Shown one piece after another: positions 1-8,751 of a DNA stretch of 64,000 nucleotides (its first letter is position 1; each line of letters starts with the position of its first letter). A program made the position numbers and the translations under genes. The notes beneath the pieces were generated by a model. The model was given only the letters and a program-made list of their open reading frames with translations. It did no database searches and had not been told where the DNA came from. The DNA is from Microbacterium terregens (GTDB taxonomy: Bacteria; Actinomycetota; Actinomycetes; Actinomycetales; Microbacteriaceae). The stretch is taken from the NCBI RefSeq assembly GCF_039534975.1, contig NZ_BAAAWH010000001.1, forward strand, positions 2,356,001-2,420,000, written 5' to 3'.

Positions 1-138
1 GCGGGCGAGCCGCAGTGGGCGCTCAGCCTGACCGGCGTGCAGTTCCGGTTCGGACCCGATCGGCTCGCCGACCTGGGTCGCACGCTGCTCGCCCACGCGC
101 ATCAGCTCACGACGCGCGTCGCCGCGACCGCCCGCTGA
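1..138 (+). CDS. IclR-family transcriptional regulator, C-terminal fragment
   Basis: The reading frame is open from the first base to a TGA at 136-138 and gives 45 residues. The pattern (ALSLTGVQFRF, then GPDRLADLG and a helix with HAHQL) matches the end of IclR effector-binding domains, where a beta strand is followed by a final amphipathic helix. The rest of the gene lies left of the window. It converges on the catabolic operon at 144-8725 and could regulate that pathway, but only position suggests this. The family call rests on a short segment. Confidence 0.6.
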   Translation, partial: AGEPQWALSLTGVQFRFGPDRLADLGRTLLAHAHQLTTRVAATAR

Positions 139-143
139 CCTCG

Positions 144-1058
144 TCAGGACAGGACGGCAGCGGACGCGAGCGCGAGCTGATCGCGGACGACGTCGGCGAC
201 GGCATCCGCCCCGCGCTCGGACAGCACGATCGTGTAGTGATTGACGTCGCTGACCGCGACATGGGTGATTCCGGGGTGCGCGGACAGCAGGTCCGGCAGC
301 CGGTCCGCGGCGTAGAGCGCCGGCAGCTGATCCAGCAGCCCGCGCTCGGCGGTCAGCAGGGCCGTCGGATGCCGCAGCCGGGCCAGCGCCTCGGCGATCG
401 CCGTCCCGGTGTTCTGGTCCATCGAGTCCTCTTCGAGGGTCGCATAGCGAGTCGCCGGGCGAAGCTCCGGCTCCTCGCCGACCAGGTCGTACGCGAAGTA
501 CGCCTCGAGCGCGGGCGTCCAATCGCGTGTGAACGCCGGGTGCGCACGCCAGAAGTCGAGGTAGGCCTCCACCGAGGCGAAGCGCATCGCGAGTCTCTCG
601 GCGGTGGGCCCGAGAACGAGACGGATGACCTCGTCGGCGGAAAGCTCGTCCGGCACGTCCAGAGGCAGCCCGCCGTCGACGAGAACCAGGCGCGAGACGC
701 GCTCCGGGTACCGCTCGCCGAGCACCAGCGCGACGAACGCGCCCATGGAGTGGCCGACGACGACCGCACGGTCGATTCCGAGCGCGTCGAGCACGGCGAC
801 CAGGTCCCGGGCGTGCGCGTCCAGTCCGGCCGAGCCGGTGAGCTCGTTGCTGCGGCCCCGCCCCCGCAGGTCCGGCGCGATCACGCGCGCGAACGGCAGG
901 CGGTCGGCCACCAGCGGCCAGGACAGGTGGGATGCCGTCACGCCATGGATCATCAGGACGGCGGGTGCGGCATCCGCTGTGCCGTTCTCCGGCTCCCAGA
1001 TGCCTACGTGCAGGTCGCCGCCGGCGACGGGGACCTCGGCGGTGCGGTAGCGGCTCAT
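144..1058 (-). CDS. alpha/beta-fold hydrolase
   Basis: A 304-residue soluble hydrolase. The oxyanion motif MIHGV is near residues 36-40, the nucleophile elbow GHSMG places the serine at about 104, and the likely catalytic histidine is in DVNHYT near the C-terminus. The length is typical of esterases, C-C bond hydrolases and lactonases of this fold. The ATG at 1058 overlaps the stop of the upstream dehydrogenase gene by 4 bases (ATGA), so the genes are translationally coupled. It is the last gene of the operon and probably acts on an ester, thioester or ring-cleavage product of the imported substrate. The substrate cannot be read from sequence. Confidence 0.85.
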   Translation of the reverse strand: MSRYRTAEVPVAGGDLHVGIWEPENGTADAAPAVLMIHGVTASHLSWPLVADRLPFARVIAPDLRGRGRSNELTGSAGLDAHARDLVAVLDALGIDRAVVVGHSMGAFVALVLGERYPERVSRLVLVDGGLPLDVPDELSADEVIRLVLGPTAERLAMRFASVEAYLDFWRAHPAFTRDWTPALEAYFAYDLVGEEPELRPATRYATLEEDSMDQNTGTAIAEALARLRHPTALLTAERGLLDQLPALYAADRLPDLLSAHPGITHVAVSDVNHYTIVLSERGADAVADVVRDQLALASAAVLS

Positions 1059-1807
1059 CGAGCCGTCCACCCGCCATCCATCGTGTAGGACGCGCCGGTG
1101 ACCATGCCGGCCTTGTCGGAGACGAGCCACCCCACCAGCGATGCGACCTCTTCCGGCTCGATGAGCCGCTTGATCGCATTCTCGGTCAGCAGCACCTTCT
1201 CGAGCACCTCGTCCTCGGGGATGCCGTGCACCCGCGCCTGGTCGGTGATCTGGTGCTCGACCAGCGGGGTGCGCACGTACGACGGGTTGATGCAGTTGCT
1301 CGTCACCCCGTGCGCGGCCCCCTCCAGAGCGGTGACCTTGGAGAGTCCTTCGAGCCCGTGCTTGGCAGTGACGTACGCGGACTTGAACGCGCTCGCGCGC
1401 AGACCGTGCGCGCTCGACACATTGACGACTCGGCCCCACCCGCGGCGGTACATCCCCGGCAGCACGGCGCGGATGAGCAGGAACGGGGATTCGACCATGA
1501 GCCGCTGCATCAGCCGGAATGTCTCGGGGTCGAACTCGGGAATCGGGCTCACCCGCTGGATGCCCACGTTGTTGACGAGGATGTCCGCGTCGAGGGCGAG
1601 GTCCTCGAGCTGCTTCGTATCGGCCAGATCGATCAGCCACGGGTCCCCGCCGACCTCGTCGGCGATCGATTCGGTCAGGTAGACGTGGTGGTCCGCCACG
1701 ACGACGTGCGCGCCGCGCGCCGCGAACTCGTGCACGCAGGCGAGCCCGATGCCGCTGGCACCGCCGGTGACGACCGCGCGTTTGCCCGCCAGATCCTGAT
1801 CCGTCAT
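1055..1807 (-). CDS. short-chain dehydrogenase, 3-hydroxybutyrate dehydrogenase-like
   Basis: A 250-residue classical SDR. It has the NAD-binding TGGASGIG at residues 14-21, the NNVG motif at about 79-82, catalytic Ser at about 131-132 and YxxxK at about 145-149. The segment SSAHGLRASAFKSAYVTAKHG and the C-terminal VDGGW-like end (MDGGWTAR) resemble D-3-hydroxybutyrate dehydrogenases, which interconvert 3-hydroxybutyrate and acetoacetate with NAD. The ATG at 1807 overlaps the TetR stop. An in-frame upstream extension is the antisense shadow of other genes, so I use the start before TDQDLAGKR. A different 3-hydroxyacid substrate is possible. Confidence 0.85.
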   Translation of the reverse strand: MTDQDLAGKRAVVTGGASGIGLACVHEFAARGAHVVVADHHVYLTESIADEVGGDPWLIDLADTKQLEDLALDADILVNNVGIQRVSPIPEFDPETFRLMQRLMVESPFLLIRAVLPGMYRRGWGRVVNVSSAHGLRASAFKSAYVTAKHGLEGLSKVTALEGAAHGVTSNCINPSYVRTPLVEHQITDQARVHGIPEDEVLEKVLLTENAIKRLIEPEEVASLVGWLVSDKAGMVTGASYTMDGGWTAR

Positions 1808-2487
1808 GGCTTCCCCCCTTGCTCGCGACGCGGCGCGAGTGCGTTGTCGATGAACCTCATCATGTCGTCGAAGACCTTCGGGTCGAGCACCGACGGCGGT
1901 TTTCCCTGCGCGTCGCGCTCCCAGAGCAGGAAGCGCATGCCGATCAGCTCGCCCATGCCCATCAGCGCCCACGCGGTCACCTCGGGGTCGAGCGCACGGT
2001 CGACGTCGCCGGCCGTCTGCGCGGCGCTCAGCCCTGCCTCATAGCCTTCGACGATGCGCGTGTAGTGCAGACGCAGAGTCTCGGGCGAGACGAACTCGGC
2101 CTCGCGCACCACGCGATACAGCGCGGGATGCTCGGCCGTGAAGTGGAAGAACCCGGTGAAGCCCGCACGCTCGGCCTCGAGACGCGAGGACGCGCCGGCC
2201 ATCGCCTCGGACATGGAATGGCGGACCCGCCGGTTGAGGTCGATCACGAGCGCCTCGAAGATCGACTGCTTGCTGTCGAAGTACAGATAGAAGGTGCCGA
2301 GTCCGATTCCGGCCCGCTCGGTGATCTTCACGATGGATGCCTCGTGATATCCCTGCTCGGCGAAGACGACTTCGGCAGCCTCGAGCAGCCGGCGGCGGGT
2401 CGCCTCACCGCGCTTGGTCAGCGGGCGTCCGGTCGCAGACGACACCGACCCGGGTTCACCACCGATCAGCTCATCGGGAATCGTCAT
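1804..2487 (-). CDS. TetR-family transcriptional regulator
   Basis: 227 residues. The N-terminal helix-turn-helix spans about residues 25-70 (RRLLEAAEVVFAEQGY then ITERAGIGLGTFYLYF), the classic TetR signature. A helical ligand domain follows. I chose the ATG at 2487 because GGAGG lies 9 bases upstream; a GTG at 2496 is also in frame. The gene overlaps the end of the CoA-ligase gene by 17 bases and couples to the SDR gene. TetR proteins usually repress their own operon and are released by a small ligand, often an acyl-CoA. The perfect inverted repeat at 8752-8777 before the first gene is the best candidate operator. Confidence 0.9.
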   Translation of the reverse strand: MTIPDELIGGEPGSVSSATGRPLTKRGEATRRRLLEAAEVVFAEQGYHEASIVKITERAGIGLGTFYLYFDSKQSIFEALVIDLNRRVRHSMSEAMAGASSRLEAERAGFTGFFHFTAEHPALYRVVREAEFVSPETLRLHYTRIVEGYEAGLSAAQTAGDVDRALDPEVTAWALMGMGELIGMRFLLWERDAQGKPPSVLDPKVFDDMMRFIDNALAPRREQGGKP

Positions 2488-4036
2488 GGTGCACACCCTC
2501 CAGGAGCTGTCGCGCGCGGTCGCGCAGGCGCGGCCGCGCGAGCTTCTCGATGGTCGAGCGCGGCAGCGACTCGACGATTTCCACGTGCACGGGGATCTTG
2601 AACGAAGCGAGGTTCCGGCGCGCGTGGGCGAGCACCTCGTCTGTCGAGAGCATCGCGCCGGCGGTCGGAACGACGAAGGCCACTCCCCGCTCGCCCCAGA
2701 CCGGGTCGGGCACTCCGACGACGGCGGCGGACTCGATCAGCGGATGCAGGCAGAGCGCGAGCTCGACCTCGGCAGGGGCGACGTTCTCGCCGCCCGAGAT
2801 GAAGATGTCCTTGATCCGGTCGACGACGCGGTAGACACCCGCGGCGTCGCGGTGCACCAGGTCGCCGGTGCGCAGCCACTCCCCGACCATCGCCGCTGCG
2901 GTCGCGGCCTCATCGTCCAGGTAGCCCGCGAACACGCTCGGCCCGCGGACCCACAGCTCGCCGGTGGCCTCTCCCTCGAGCGGAAGCCCGGTCGCGGGGT
3001 CGGCGATCCGCACAGTGACGTGCGGGTACGGGCGCCCTACGGCGCCGGGATGCGCGGTGGCGTCGTGGGCGGGCAGCTGCAGCACATTCGGCGCCGCCTC
3101 GGTGAGCCCGTATCCCTGGGTCAACGCCAGTCCGCGCGCGGCCCACGCGTCGTGCAGTTCGGCGGGCAAGGTCGCCCCGCCGACGAGCGCCAGGCGCAGA
3201 CACGAGACATCCGTCACGCCCCACTGCCGGTCGCGGGTGAGCATCGCGTACTGCGTGGGCACGCCCATCATGGCCGTCACCCGTCGTTCGTGGATCAGCT
3301 GCAGCACCCGCGCCGGCTGGAAGGACCGCTCGAGCACGACCGTCGCACCCACCCACCAGGCCAGGAGCGGCTGGCAGTTCCAGGCGGCCACGTGGAACTG
3401 CGGCAGCATCGCGAGGACCACGTCGTCCTGCGTCAGCGGCAGCGCCTGCGAGAGCGCCAGGTTGTTCCAGAAGCAGTTGGCATGGGTCAGCACGACGCCC
3501 TTGGGGGCGGCCTCGCTGCCCGAGGTGAAGATGATCAGCAGCGGGTCGTCATCGCGGACATGCCGCATCGGACGCGGCTCTCGCGGGGACGGCACGACCG
3601 CCTCGACACCGGTCGAGCCGAGGGGGGCCAGCGGCGGGATGACCTCGAGTGCCCGCAGCGCCTCAGCGGCGAGCGAGCCGTACTCGTCGTCGATGAGCAC
3701 GAGCGCGGGGTCGGTGCGACGCAGCACCTCACCCAGTTCTCGCGCGGTCAGACGCCACGACAACGGGACGAACGCGACGCCGGCGAGCGCGCACGCGAAG
3801 AACGCGACGACGTGGTCGGTGGAGTTGCCCGAGATGGTCGCCAGCCGCGAGCCGGGCCCGTACCCGACCCGGCGGAGCCCGTCGGCCAGGTCGGTCGCGC
3901 GCAGGGCGAGGGTCGCGTAGTCGATCGTGACGCCGCGGTCGTCGATCGCGATGCGTGCTGGGGACTGGGCGGCGCGGGCGATGAGCCAGCGCCCGATCGT
4001 GTGCGGCCCGTCTTCGACGGCCGTGTCCCCGCTCAT
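2471..4036 (-). CDS. AMP-forming acyl-CoA ligase
   Basis: 521 residues of the ANL adenylating family, which activate a carboxylic acid with ATP and load it on coenzyme A. The P-loop-like FTSGSEAAPKG is at about 170-180, GYGLTEAAP near 300, and the hinge and A8 region IKDIFISGGENVAPAEVE near 415. The catalytic lysine region (STIEKLAR) is near the C-terminus. The ATG at 4036 overlaps the livM stop (ATGA), so the enzyme is co-translated with an importer. This suggests the importer brings in the acid that this enzyme activates. A branched, aromatic or medium-chain acid is possible; the sequence does not decide. Confidence 0.9.
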   Translation of the reverse strand: MSGDTAVEDGPHTIGRWLIARAAQSPARIAIDDRGVTIDYATLALRATDLADGLRRVGYGPGSRLATISGNSTDHVVAFFACALAGVAFVPLSWRLTARELGEVLRRTDPALVLIDDEYGSLAAEALRALEVIPPLAPLGSTGVEAVVPSPREPRPMRHVRDDDPLLIIFTSGSEAAPKGVVLTHANCFWNNLALSQALPLTQDDVVLAMLPQFHVAAWNCQPLLAWWVGATVVLERSFQPARVLQLIHERRVTAMMGVPTQYAMLTRDRQWGVTDVSCLRLALVGGATLPAELHDAWAARGLALTQGYGLTEAAPNVLQLPAHDATAHPGAVGRPYPHVTVRIADPATGLPLEGEATGELWVRGPSVFAGYLDDEAATAAAMVGEWLRTGDLVHRDAAGVYRVVDRIKDIFISGGENVAPAEVELALCLHPLIESAAVVGVPDPVWGERGVAFVVPTAGAMLSTDEVLAHARRNLASFKIPVHVEIVESLPRSTIEKLARPRLRDRARQLLEGVHHDDSR

Positions 4037-5157
4037 ACGCGCACCTCGGCGGGAACGTCGGTCTCGGCATCCGCATCGTCCATGCTCTGCAGCGACAGAC
4101 GCACGCGCTCGCCACGACGGCGACGCCACCACGCATCGATCGTGCCGGCGATGCCTCCCGGCAGGAACATGACCACCAGGATGAACAGGACGCCGAGGAG
4201 GAACAGCGGCTCGGACAGCGGAATGCGCAGCACGTCGGGAAGCCCCGCGACGAGCTCCGACCCCGCCACGACCGTGAGGCGCTGGTCCAGCAGTGTGTAC
4301 AGCACGCCCCCCACGATGGCACCCCACCGGAACCCGACGCCACCGAGGACGACCATCACGAGGATCGTGATCGTCAGGTCGGCCGATACGGAGCGGGGCA
4401 CGGTGCCGGACTGCAGCAGCATGTAGGCGACTCCGGCCAGGCTCGCCAGCACGCCGGCGATCACGAAGACCAGAAGCTTCGCGCGGTACGGACGCAGGCC
4501 GAGCACGCGCACACGCTGCTCGTTCTCCCGCGTCGCGCGGGCCAGGTGCCCGAGGCGCGACGTGTCGACCCAGAGCGTGACGAGGTAGACGATCACCAGC
4601 ACGGCCAGCGCGAACCAGTACAGGTTGCGGGTGTTCACCACCCCGACCAGCAGATCGGGCACCTGCTCGGTGTTCAGGCTCAGGCCTTCTTCGCCCCCGG
4701 TGATGCCGGAGTTGCGGCGCACCAGCACCGACCCTGCCTGCGCGAAGGCGAGGGTGACCATCGCGAACGGGATGCCGGACACCCGCATCGCGACGGCGCC
4801 GGTGACGAAGGCGATTCCCATTCCGCCGATGAGGGCGACGAAGATGCCGGGAAACAGCGGCACGCCGAAGTGCTCGAGCGCGATGCCCAGACCGTAGGCG
4901 CCGGCGCCGAAGTACAGCGCATGCCCGAAGGACAGCATCCCGGCCGAGCCGAGCAGCAGGTTGTACGACAGCGCGAGGGCCGCGAACACCATGCACAACG
5001 AAAGCAGGGCCAGTGTGCCCGGCATGTACGTCGGCGTGGGCAGGATGCCGGGAATCGAGATGTTCAGCAGCGGCAGCACCGCCATGAGCACCACGAGGGA
5101 GGCGCCGACGACGACGGGGATCCACTTCCCCGGTCCCTGAGCCTGTCGAAGGGTCAT
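4033..5157 (-). CDS. HAAT-family ABC transporter permease (LivM-like)
   Basis: 374 residues with about eight hydrophobic segments and the LivM motif region (SGxxxMLSFGHALYFGAGAY). It should form the membrane channel with the LivH-like protein encoded just upstream. Its ATG overlaps the livH stop by 4 bases. The first codons after the start are unusual: residues LRQAQGP are encoded by a copy of a short repeat that resembles the dispersed CCCTTCGACAGGCTCAGGGA repeats of actinobacteria. The C-terminus is a charged cytoplasmic tail (RRRRGERVR, then acidic). The ligand class (branched amino acid, urea or carboxylate) is not settled by the permease. Confidence 0.9.
   Translation of the reverse strand: MTLRQAQGPGKWIPVVVGASLVVLMAVLPLLNISIPGILPTPTYMPGTLALLSLCMVFAALALSYNLLLGSAGMLSFGHALYFGAGAYGLGIALEHFGVPLFPGIFVALIGGMGIAFVTGAVAMRVSGIPFAMVTLAFAQAGSVLVRRNSGITGGEEGLSLNTEQVPDLLVGVVNTRNLYWFALAVLVIVYLVTLWVDTSRLGHLARATRENEQRVRVLGLRPYRAKLLVFVIAGVLASLAGVAYMLLQSGTVPRSVSADLTITILVMVVLGGVGFRWGAIVGGVLYTLLDQRLTVVAGSELVAGLPDVLRIPLSEPLFLLGVLFILVVMFLPGGIAGTIDAWWRRRRGERVRLSLQSMDDADAETDVPAEVRV
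5132..5154. repeat. dispersed actinobacterial repeat inside the start of livM
   Basis: On the minus strand the bases read ACCCTTCGACAGGCTCAGGG followed by ACC, beginning at the second codon of the LivM-like gene. From general knowledge, near-identical strings occur many times in intergenic regions of Microbacteriaceae and other actinobacteria. I saw one copy in this window. It encodes the poorly conserved N-terminus TLRQAQGP, so the start of this protein was probably created or extended by the repeat. Confidence 0.5.
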
Positions 5158-6029
5158 GCCTTCCTCCCGAGGATGCCGGACGGTCGCACCAGCAGCACGA
5201 GCGCGAGCAGGATGACGACGATGAAGTCGCCGGTCCCGTTCAGGTACGAGTTGGCGAATTGCTGCAGGACGGCGACCAGCACGGAGGCGATCGCGGCGCC
5301 GGTGAGTGAGCCGAGGCCCCCGATCACGGTGACGATGAACGCGAAGATCAGCAGCGTCGAACCGAGGTGCGCCGAGACGAACGTCGTGTAGTGCATCGCC
5401 AGCACTCCGCCGATGCCCGCTGCGGCACCGCCGATCGCGAAGACGAGGGTGAACGAGCGCCGCACGTCGATGCCCAGCGCCGTCACCATCGAGCGGTTCT
5501 CGACGCCGGCGCGGATGATCATGCCGTAGCGGGTCTTCTGCAGGAAGATCACCAGCGCGCTCAGGACGAGCAGTGCGGCGATCATGAGCACCCAGTACGT
5601 GTTCGGGATGCGCGCGCCGAGTACCTCGGTGGTCTGCTTGAGCCACGGCGGCCCGGCGATGTTGACCGGGTCGGTGCCCCAGATCCCCTCGAACAGGGCG
5701 ACGGCGGCGAAGGACAGACCGACGGTGACCAGCACCTGTTCGATGTGCCTCTCGTACAGCGGTCGGATCAGCACCAGCTCGGTGAGGGTCGCGAACACGG
5801 CACCGACCAGGGCGCCGACCCCGATCGAAAGGAGGAACGAGACCCACGACTCCGTGCCGAGCGCCTGCGCCACGAGCCAGCCGATGAACGCGCTGAGGGT
5901 GAGGAAGGCCCCGTGGGCGAAGTTGAGCACGTGCATGAGGCCGTAGATGAGGCTCAGGCCCGAGGCGACGAGGAAGTAGAGCGCGCCGAGTCCGACGCCG
6001 GTGATGAGGGTGAGGACGAGCATGCTCAT
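5154..6029 (-). CDS. HAAT-family ABC transporter permease (LivH-like)
   Basis: 291 residues, very hydrophobic, with the LivH hallmark near the N-terminus (LIYGLMHVLNFAHGAF, about residues 28-43) and a second conserved region around the internal repeat (GGLGSLTGAAIASVLVAVLQ). It pairs with the LivM-like protein as the heterodimeric permease. The ATG overlaps the livF stop by 4 bases. The operon order binding protein, livG, livF, livH, livM differs from the Escherichia coli order but is common in actinobacteria. Confidence 0.92.
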   Translation of the reverse strand: MSMLVLTLITGVGLGALYFLVASGLSLIYGLMHVLNFAHGAFLTLSAFIGWLVAQALGTESWVSFLLSIGVGALVGAVFATLTELVLIRPLYERHIEQVLVTVGLSFAAVALFEGIWGTDPVNIAGPPWLKQTTEVLGARIPNTYWVLMIAALLVLSALVIFLQKTRYGMIIRAGVENRSMVTALGIDVRRSFTLVFAIGGAAAGIGGVLAMHYTTFVSAHLGSTLLIFAFIVTVIGGLGSLTGAAIASVLVAVLQQFANSYLNGTGDFIVVILLALVLLVRPSGILGRKA

Positions 6030-6742
6030 GCGCCCACCTCCGCATGCACACCGAGCAGCCGACGGGTCAGGTCGTCGTCGTCGAGGATCTCGCGGGCGCG
6101 GCCGGTGTGCACGACGCGGCCGCCGCCGATCACGATCGCACCGTCCGCGAGGCGGCGGACGACCTCGAGGTTCTGCTCGACGAGAAGGATCGGCACGATC
6201 TTGGATGCCTCCAGGAGCGCGTCGGTCACCTCCGTGACGATCCTCGGCGCGAGCCCCTTGGTGGGCTCGTCCACAAGAAGAAGACGGTTGTCATTCAGCA
6301 GGGCGCGGGCCACCGACACCATCTGCTGCTGGCCGCCCGAGAGCGTGCCGGCCATCTGGTCGCGACGCTGCACGAGGTCGGGGAACAGCGCATCGACGAA
6401 CTCCCGGCGCGGATTCTTCTGGCGCTCGGCGATGGCGAGGTTCTCGGCGACCGTCAGCTTGGCGAACACCTCACGGTCCTCGGGTACGTAGCCGACCCCG
6501 CGCTGCACGATCCGGTGCGTCGGCAGGCCGTCGATGCGTTCACCGGCCAGCGTGACTTCGCCGCGGCGGGAGATCAGGCCCAGGATGCCGCGCAGCGTCG
6601 AGGTCTTGCCCACCCCGTTGCGTCCGAGGACCGCGGTGATGCCGGTCGCCGGCACCGAGAACGTGACGTCCTCGACGACCTGCTGTCCGGCGATCGAACA
6701 GCGCAGGTTGCGCACCTCCAGGATGCTGGTGGCGGCGGTCAT
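6026..6742 (-). CDS. HAAT-family ABC transporter ATP-binding protein (LivF-like)
   Basis: 238 residues. Walker A is GRNGVGKTS near residues 38-46, the signature is LSGGQQQM, Walker B is LLLVDEPTKGLAP, and the switch region is LLVEQNLEVV. The GLAP sequence after Walker B is typical of LivF rather than LivG. It powers import with the LivG-like subunit encoded immediately upstream; the two genes overlap by 4 bases. Confidence 0.93.
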   Translation of the reverse strand: MTAATSILEVRNLRCSIAGQQVVEDVTFSVPATGITAVLGRNGVGKTSTLRGILGLISRRGEVTLAGERIDGLPTHRIVQRGVGYVPEDREVFAKLTVAENLAIAERQKNPRREFVDALFPDLVQRRDQMAGTLSGGQQQMVSVARALLNDNRLLLVDEPTKGLAPRIVTEVTDALLEASKIVPILLVEQNLEVVRRLADGAIVIGGGRVVHTGRAREILDDDDLTRRLLGVHAEVGA

Positions 6743-7506
6743 GCGGCCGCCGTTCCGAGATAGGCGCTCTGGACGAGCGGGTTGTCCATGATGTTCTGGG
6801 GAGTGTCGTAGGCGATGATGCTGCCGAAGTACATCACCGCGACCTTCTGCACCAGGCCCATGAGGACATCGATGTGGTGCTCGACCATCAGCACCGTGCA
6901 GCCGTTCTCGCGCTGCATGTCGCGGATGTTCTCGACGAGGCCTGAGACGTCTCCCGAGCCGACGCCGGCCATCGGCTCGTCGAGCAGGACGATGCTCGCG
7001 TTGGTCACCAGCAGCACGGCGATCTCGAGCTTGCGCTTGTCTCCGTGCGAGATGTCACCGGCCGCGTGGTCGAGCTTGTGCGTGAGCCCGACGGCCTCGA
7101 GCTTGGCCCGTGCCAGCTCGGTGGCGGCATCCGTTCGTCGCGGGAATCGCAGCAGCGAATAGTCGCCGCCGAGCGAGACCTGCGCCGCGAGGCGCACGTT
7201 CTCGAGGACGCTGAGCCTCGGGAACAGGCTCGAGGTCTGAAAGGTGCGCCCCAGCCCCGCCCGCGCCCGGGCGGGCACGGACGCTGAAGTGATGTCGTTC
7301 CCGTGCATCAGGACGCGTCCTGACGTGGGCTTCATCAGGCCGGAGATCACGTTGAACAGCGTGGTCTTGCCGGCGCCGTTGGGCCCGATGACGCCGACGA
7401 GCGAGCCGGCGGCGACATCGAGTTCGACATCCTTGAGGATCGTCGCGCCGCCGATCTGCAGGCCGAGGCCGTCGATCTTCAACGCGGACGGGGCGGGGGT
7501 GCTCAT
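6739..7506 (-). CDS. HAAT-family ABC transporter ATP-binding protein (LivG-like)
   Basis: 255 residues. Walker A is GPNGAGKTT, Walker B region is IVLLDEPMAGV, and the switch is LMVEHHIDVLM. The insertion after Walker A (ISGLMKPTSGRV) and the LGRTFQ motif are typical of LivG. The signature is altered: where LivG proteins have LSYGxQR, this protein has DISHGDKRKLEIA, which LivG-like and urea-transporter (UrtD) subunits tolerate. The start is the ATG at 7506, 14 bases after the binding-protein stop. Upstream in-frame codons lie inside that gene. Confidence 0.93.
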   Translation of the reverse strand: MSTPAPSALKIDGLGLQIGGATILKDVELDVAAGSLVGVIGPNGAGKTTLFNVISGLMKPTSGRVLMHGNDITSASVPARARAGLGRTFQTSSLFPRLSVLENVRLAAQVSLGGDYSLLRFPRRTDAATELARAKLEAVGLTHKLDHAAGDISHGDKRKLEIAVLLVTNASIVLLDEPMAGVGSGDVSGLVENIRDMQRENGCTVLMVEHHIDVLMGLVQKVAVMYFGSIIAYDTPQNIMDNPLVQSAYLGTAAA

Positions 7507-7519
7507 GCTGCTGCCGTCG

Positions 7520-8725
7520 CTACTTGGCTTCGGCGGGAGCGACCGCGTCGGCGGCGGCCGTGTCCACCAGCTCGGCGACGAACGTCGCACCGTCGGCGAC
7601 GAGCTTGGCCTGGTACATCTCCTGGATGAGGGCGTGGTCGCCCGCGCGCACGGTCATCGCGCCCTTCGGGCCCTCGAACTCGAAGCCTTCGAGTGCCGCG
7701 ATCATCGCATCGACGTCGCCCTTGCCTTCCTTGATCGCCTGGACGATCATGATGGCCGCGTTGAAGCCGTCGGGACTGAACAGGTCGGGCGTGCCGCCCG
7801 CGTCCTCGATGAGTTCGATCATCGCCTCGTTCACGTCGTTGTCGTTCGCACCCGGGAAGTAGTGGTTCAAGAAGCTGATCTTCTCGGATGCCTCGCCGTA
7901 CGCCCCGAACGTCGCGGCGTCGCCGAGGCCGGTCACGACCGGGATCTCATCCAGCACGCCCTGCTGGCTCATCGCCTGCCACATCGCGCCGGAGGTCGCG
8001 CCGGCCCACGCGACGAACACCAGATCGGGGCTGCCGGCGAGCACCTGCTGCGCGAACGGCGTGAACTCCGTCACGTCCTCGGCGACGAGCACAGAGTTGA
8101 CGGTGGCGCCCTGAGCGCCCAGGATCGCCTTCACAGCCGCCTCGTTGCCCTGACCGAACGCGCTGTTCTGTGCGAACACGGTGATGGTCTTGCCCTCGAT
8201 GTCGTCGAGGAACGTTCCGGCGGTCGCGACGTCCTGTGCGCTCTGGCGGCCGGAGCGGAACGTGTACTCGTTGATCCCGGTGATCGCATCGGCAGCGGCC
8301 GGGCCCGACACGAACAGCACCTTGTTCTGCGCGGCCTGCTCGGCGACGGCGAGCGCGACCCCCGAGGAGGCGCTGCCGCCGATGATGTTGACGCCTGCTC
8401 CGATGAGCTCCTTGACGGCGGTCACCGCCTTGTCGGGGTCGCCCGCGTCGTCCTTGTACTCGACCGTGATCGCGGTGCCGTCCACCTCGTTGGTGCCGTC
8501 GGTCGCGTAGTCCATGCCGGCCTTGAACGCGTCGAGGTACTGCTTGCCATAGCCGGCGAGCGGTCCTGTCTCGCTCGTGACGATGCCGACCGTGATCTCG
8601 GCCGGGCCGCTCGGCGTCTCCGAGGCGTCACCGCCCGGGGCAGCAGCCTGCGGCGCGCAGGCGGCCAGGACGAGCGCTGCCGTGGCGACCACGGAGCCCA
8701 GGAGCAACTTCTTCGTAACCCGCAT
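7520..8725 (-). CDS. ABC transporter substrate-binding lipoprotein, LivK/HAAT type
   Basis: 401 residues. The N-terminus (MRVTKKLLLGS, then hydrophobic and LAAC) is a lipoprotein signal with the lipidated cysteine at about 28. The mature part has the periplasmic-binding type I pattern (ITVGIVTSETGPLAGYGKQ, later GVNIIGGSASSGVALAVAEQ). It should sit on the outer face of the membrane and deliver substrate to the LivHMGF permease. I use the ATG at 8725 because AAAGG lies 7 bases upstream; a GTG at 8740 is in frame but less likely. First gene of the operon, downstream of a perfect inverted repeat. Confidence 0.93.
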   Translation of the reverse strand: MRVTKKLLLGSVVATAALVLAACAPQAAAPGGDASETPSGPAEITVGIVTSETGPLAGYGKQYLDAFKAGMDYATDGTNEVDGTAITVEYKDDAGDPDKAVTAVKELIGAGVNIIGGSASSGVALAVAEQAAQNKVLFVSGPAAADAITGINEYTFRSGRQSAQDVATAGTFLDDIEGKTITVFAQNSAFGQGNEAAVKAILGAQGATVNSVLVAEDVTEFTPFAQQVLAGSPDLVFVAWAGATSGAMWQAMSQQGVLDEIPVVTGLGDAATFGAYGEASEKISFLNHYFPGANDNDVNEAMIELIEDAGGTPDLFSPDGFNAAIMIVQAIKEGKGDVDAMIAALEGFEFEGPKGAMTVRAGDHALIQEMYQAKLVADGATFVAELVDTAAADAVAPAEAK

Positions 8726-8751
8726 GTGCGTGCCTTTCACCGTTGGAAGGG

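Noticed and set aside
2471..6051. Very long antisense or shifted frames across the CoA ligase and permease genes
   Set aside because: They are high-G+C shadows rich in Arg, Pro and Ala with no domain, and the real genes overlap neatly by 4 bases.
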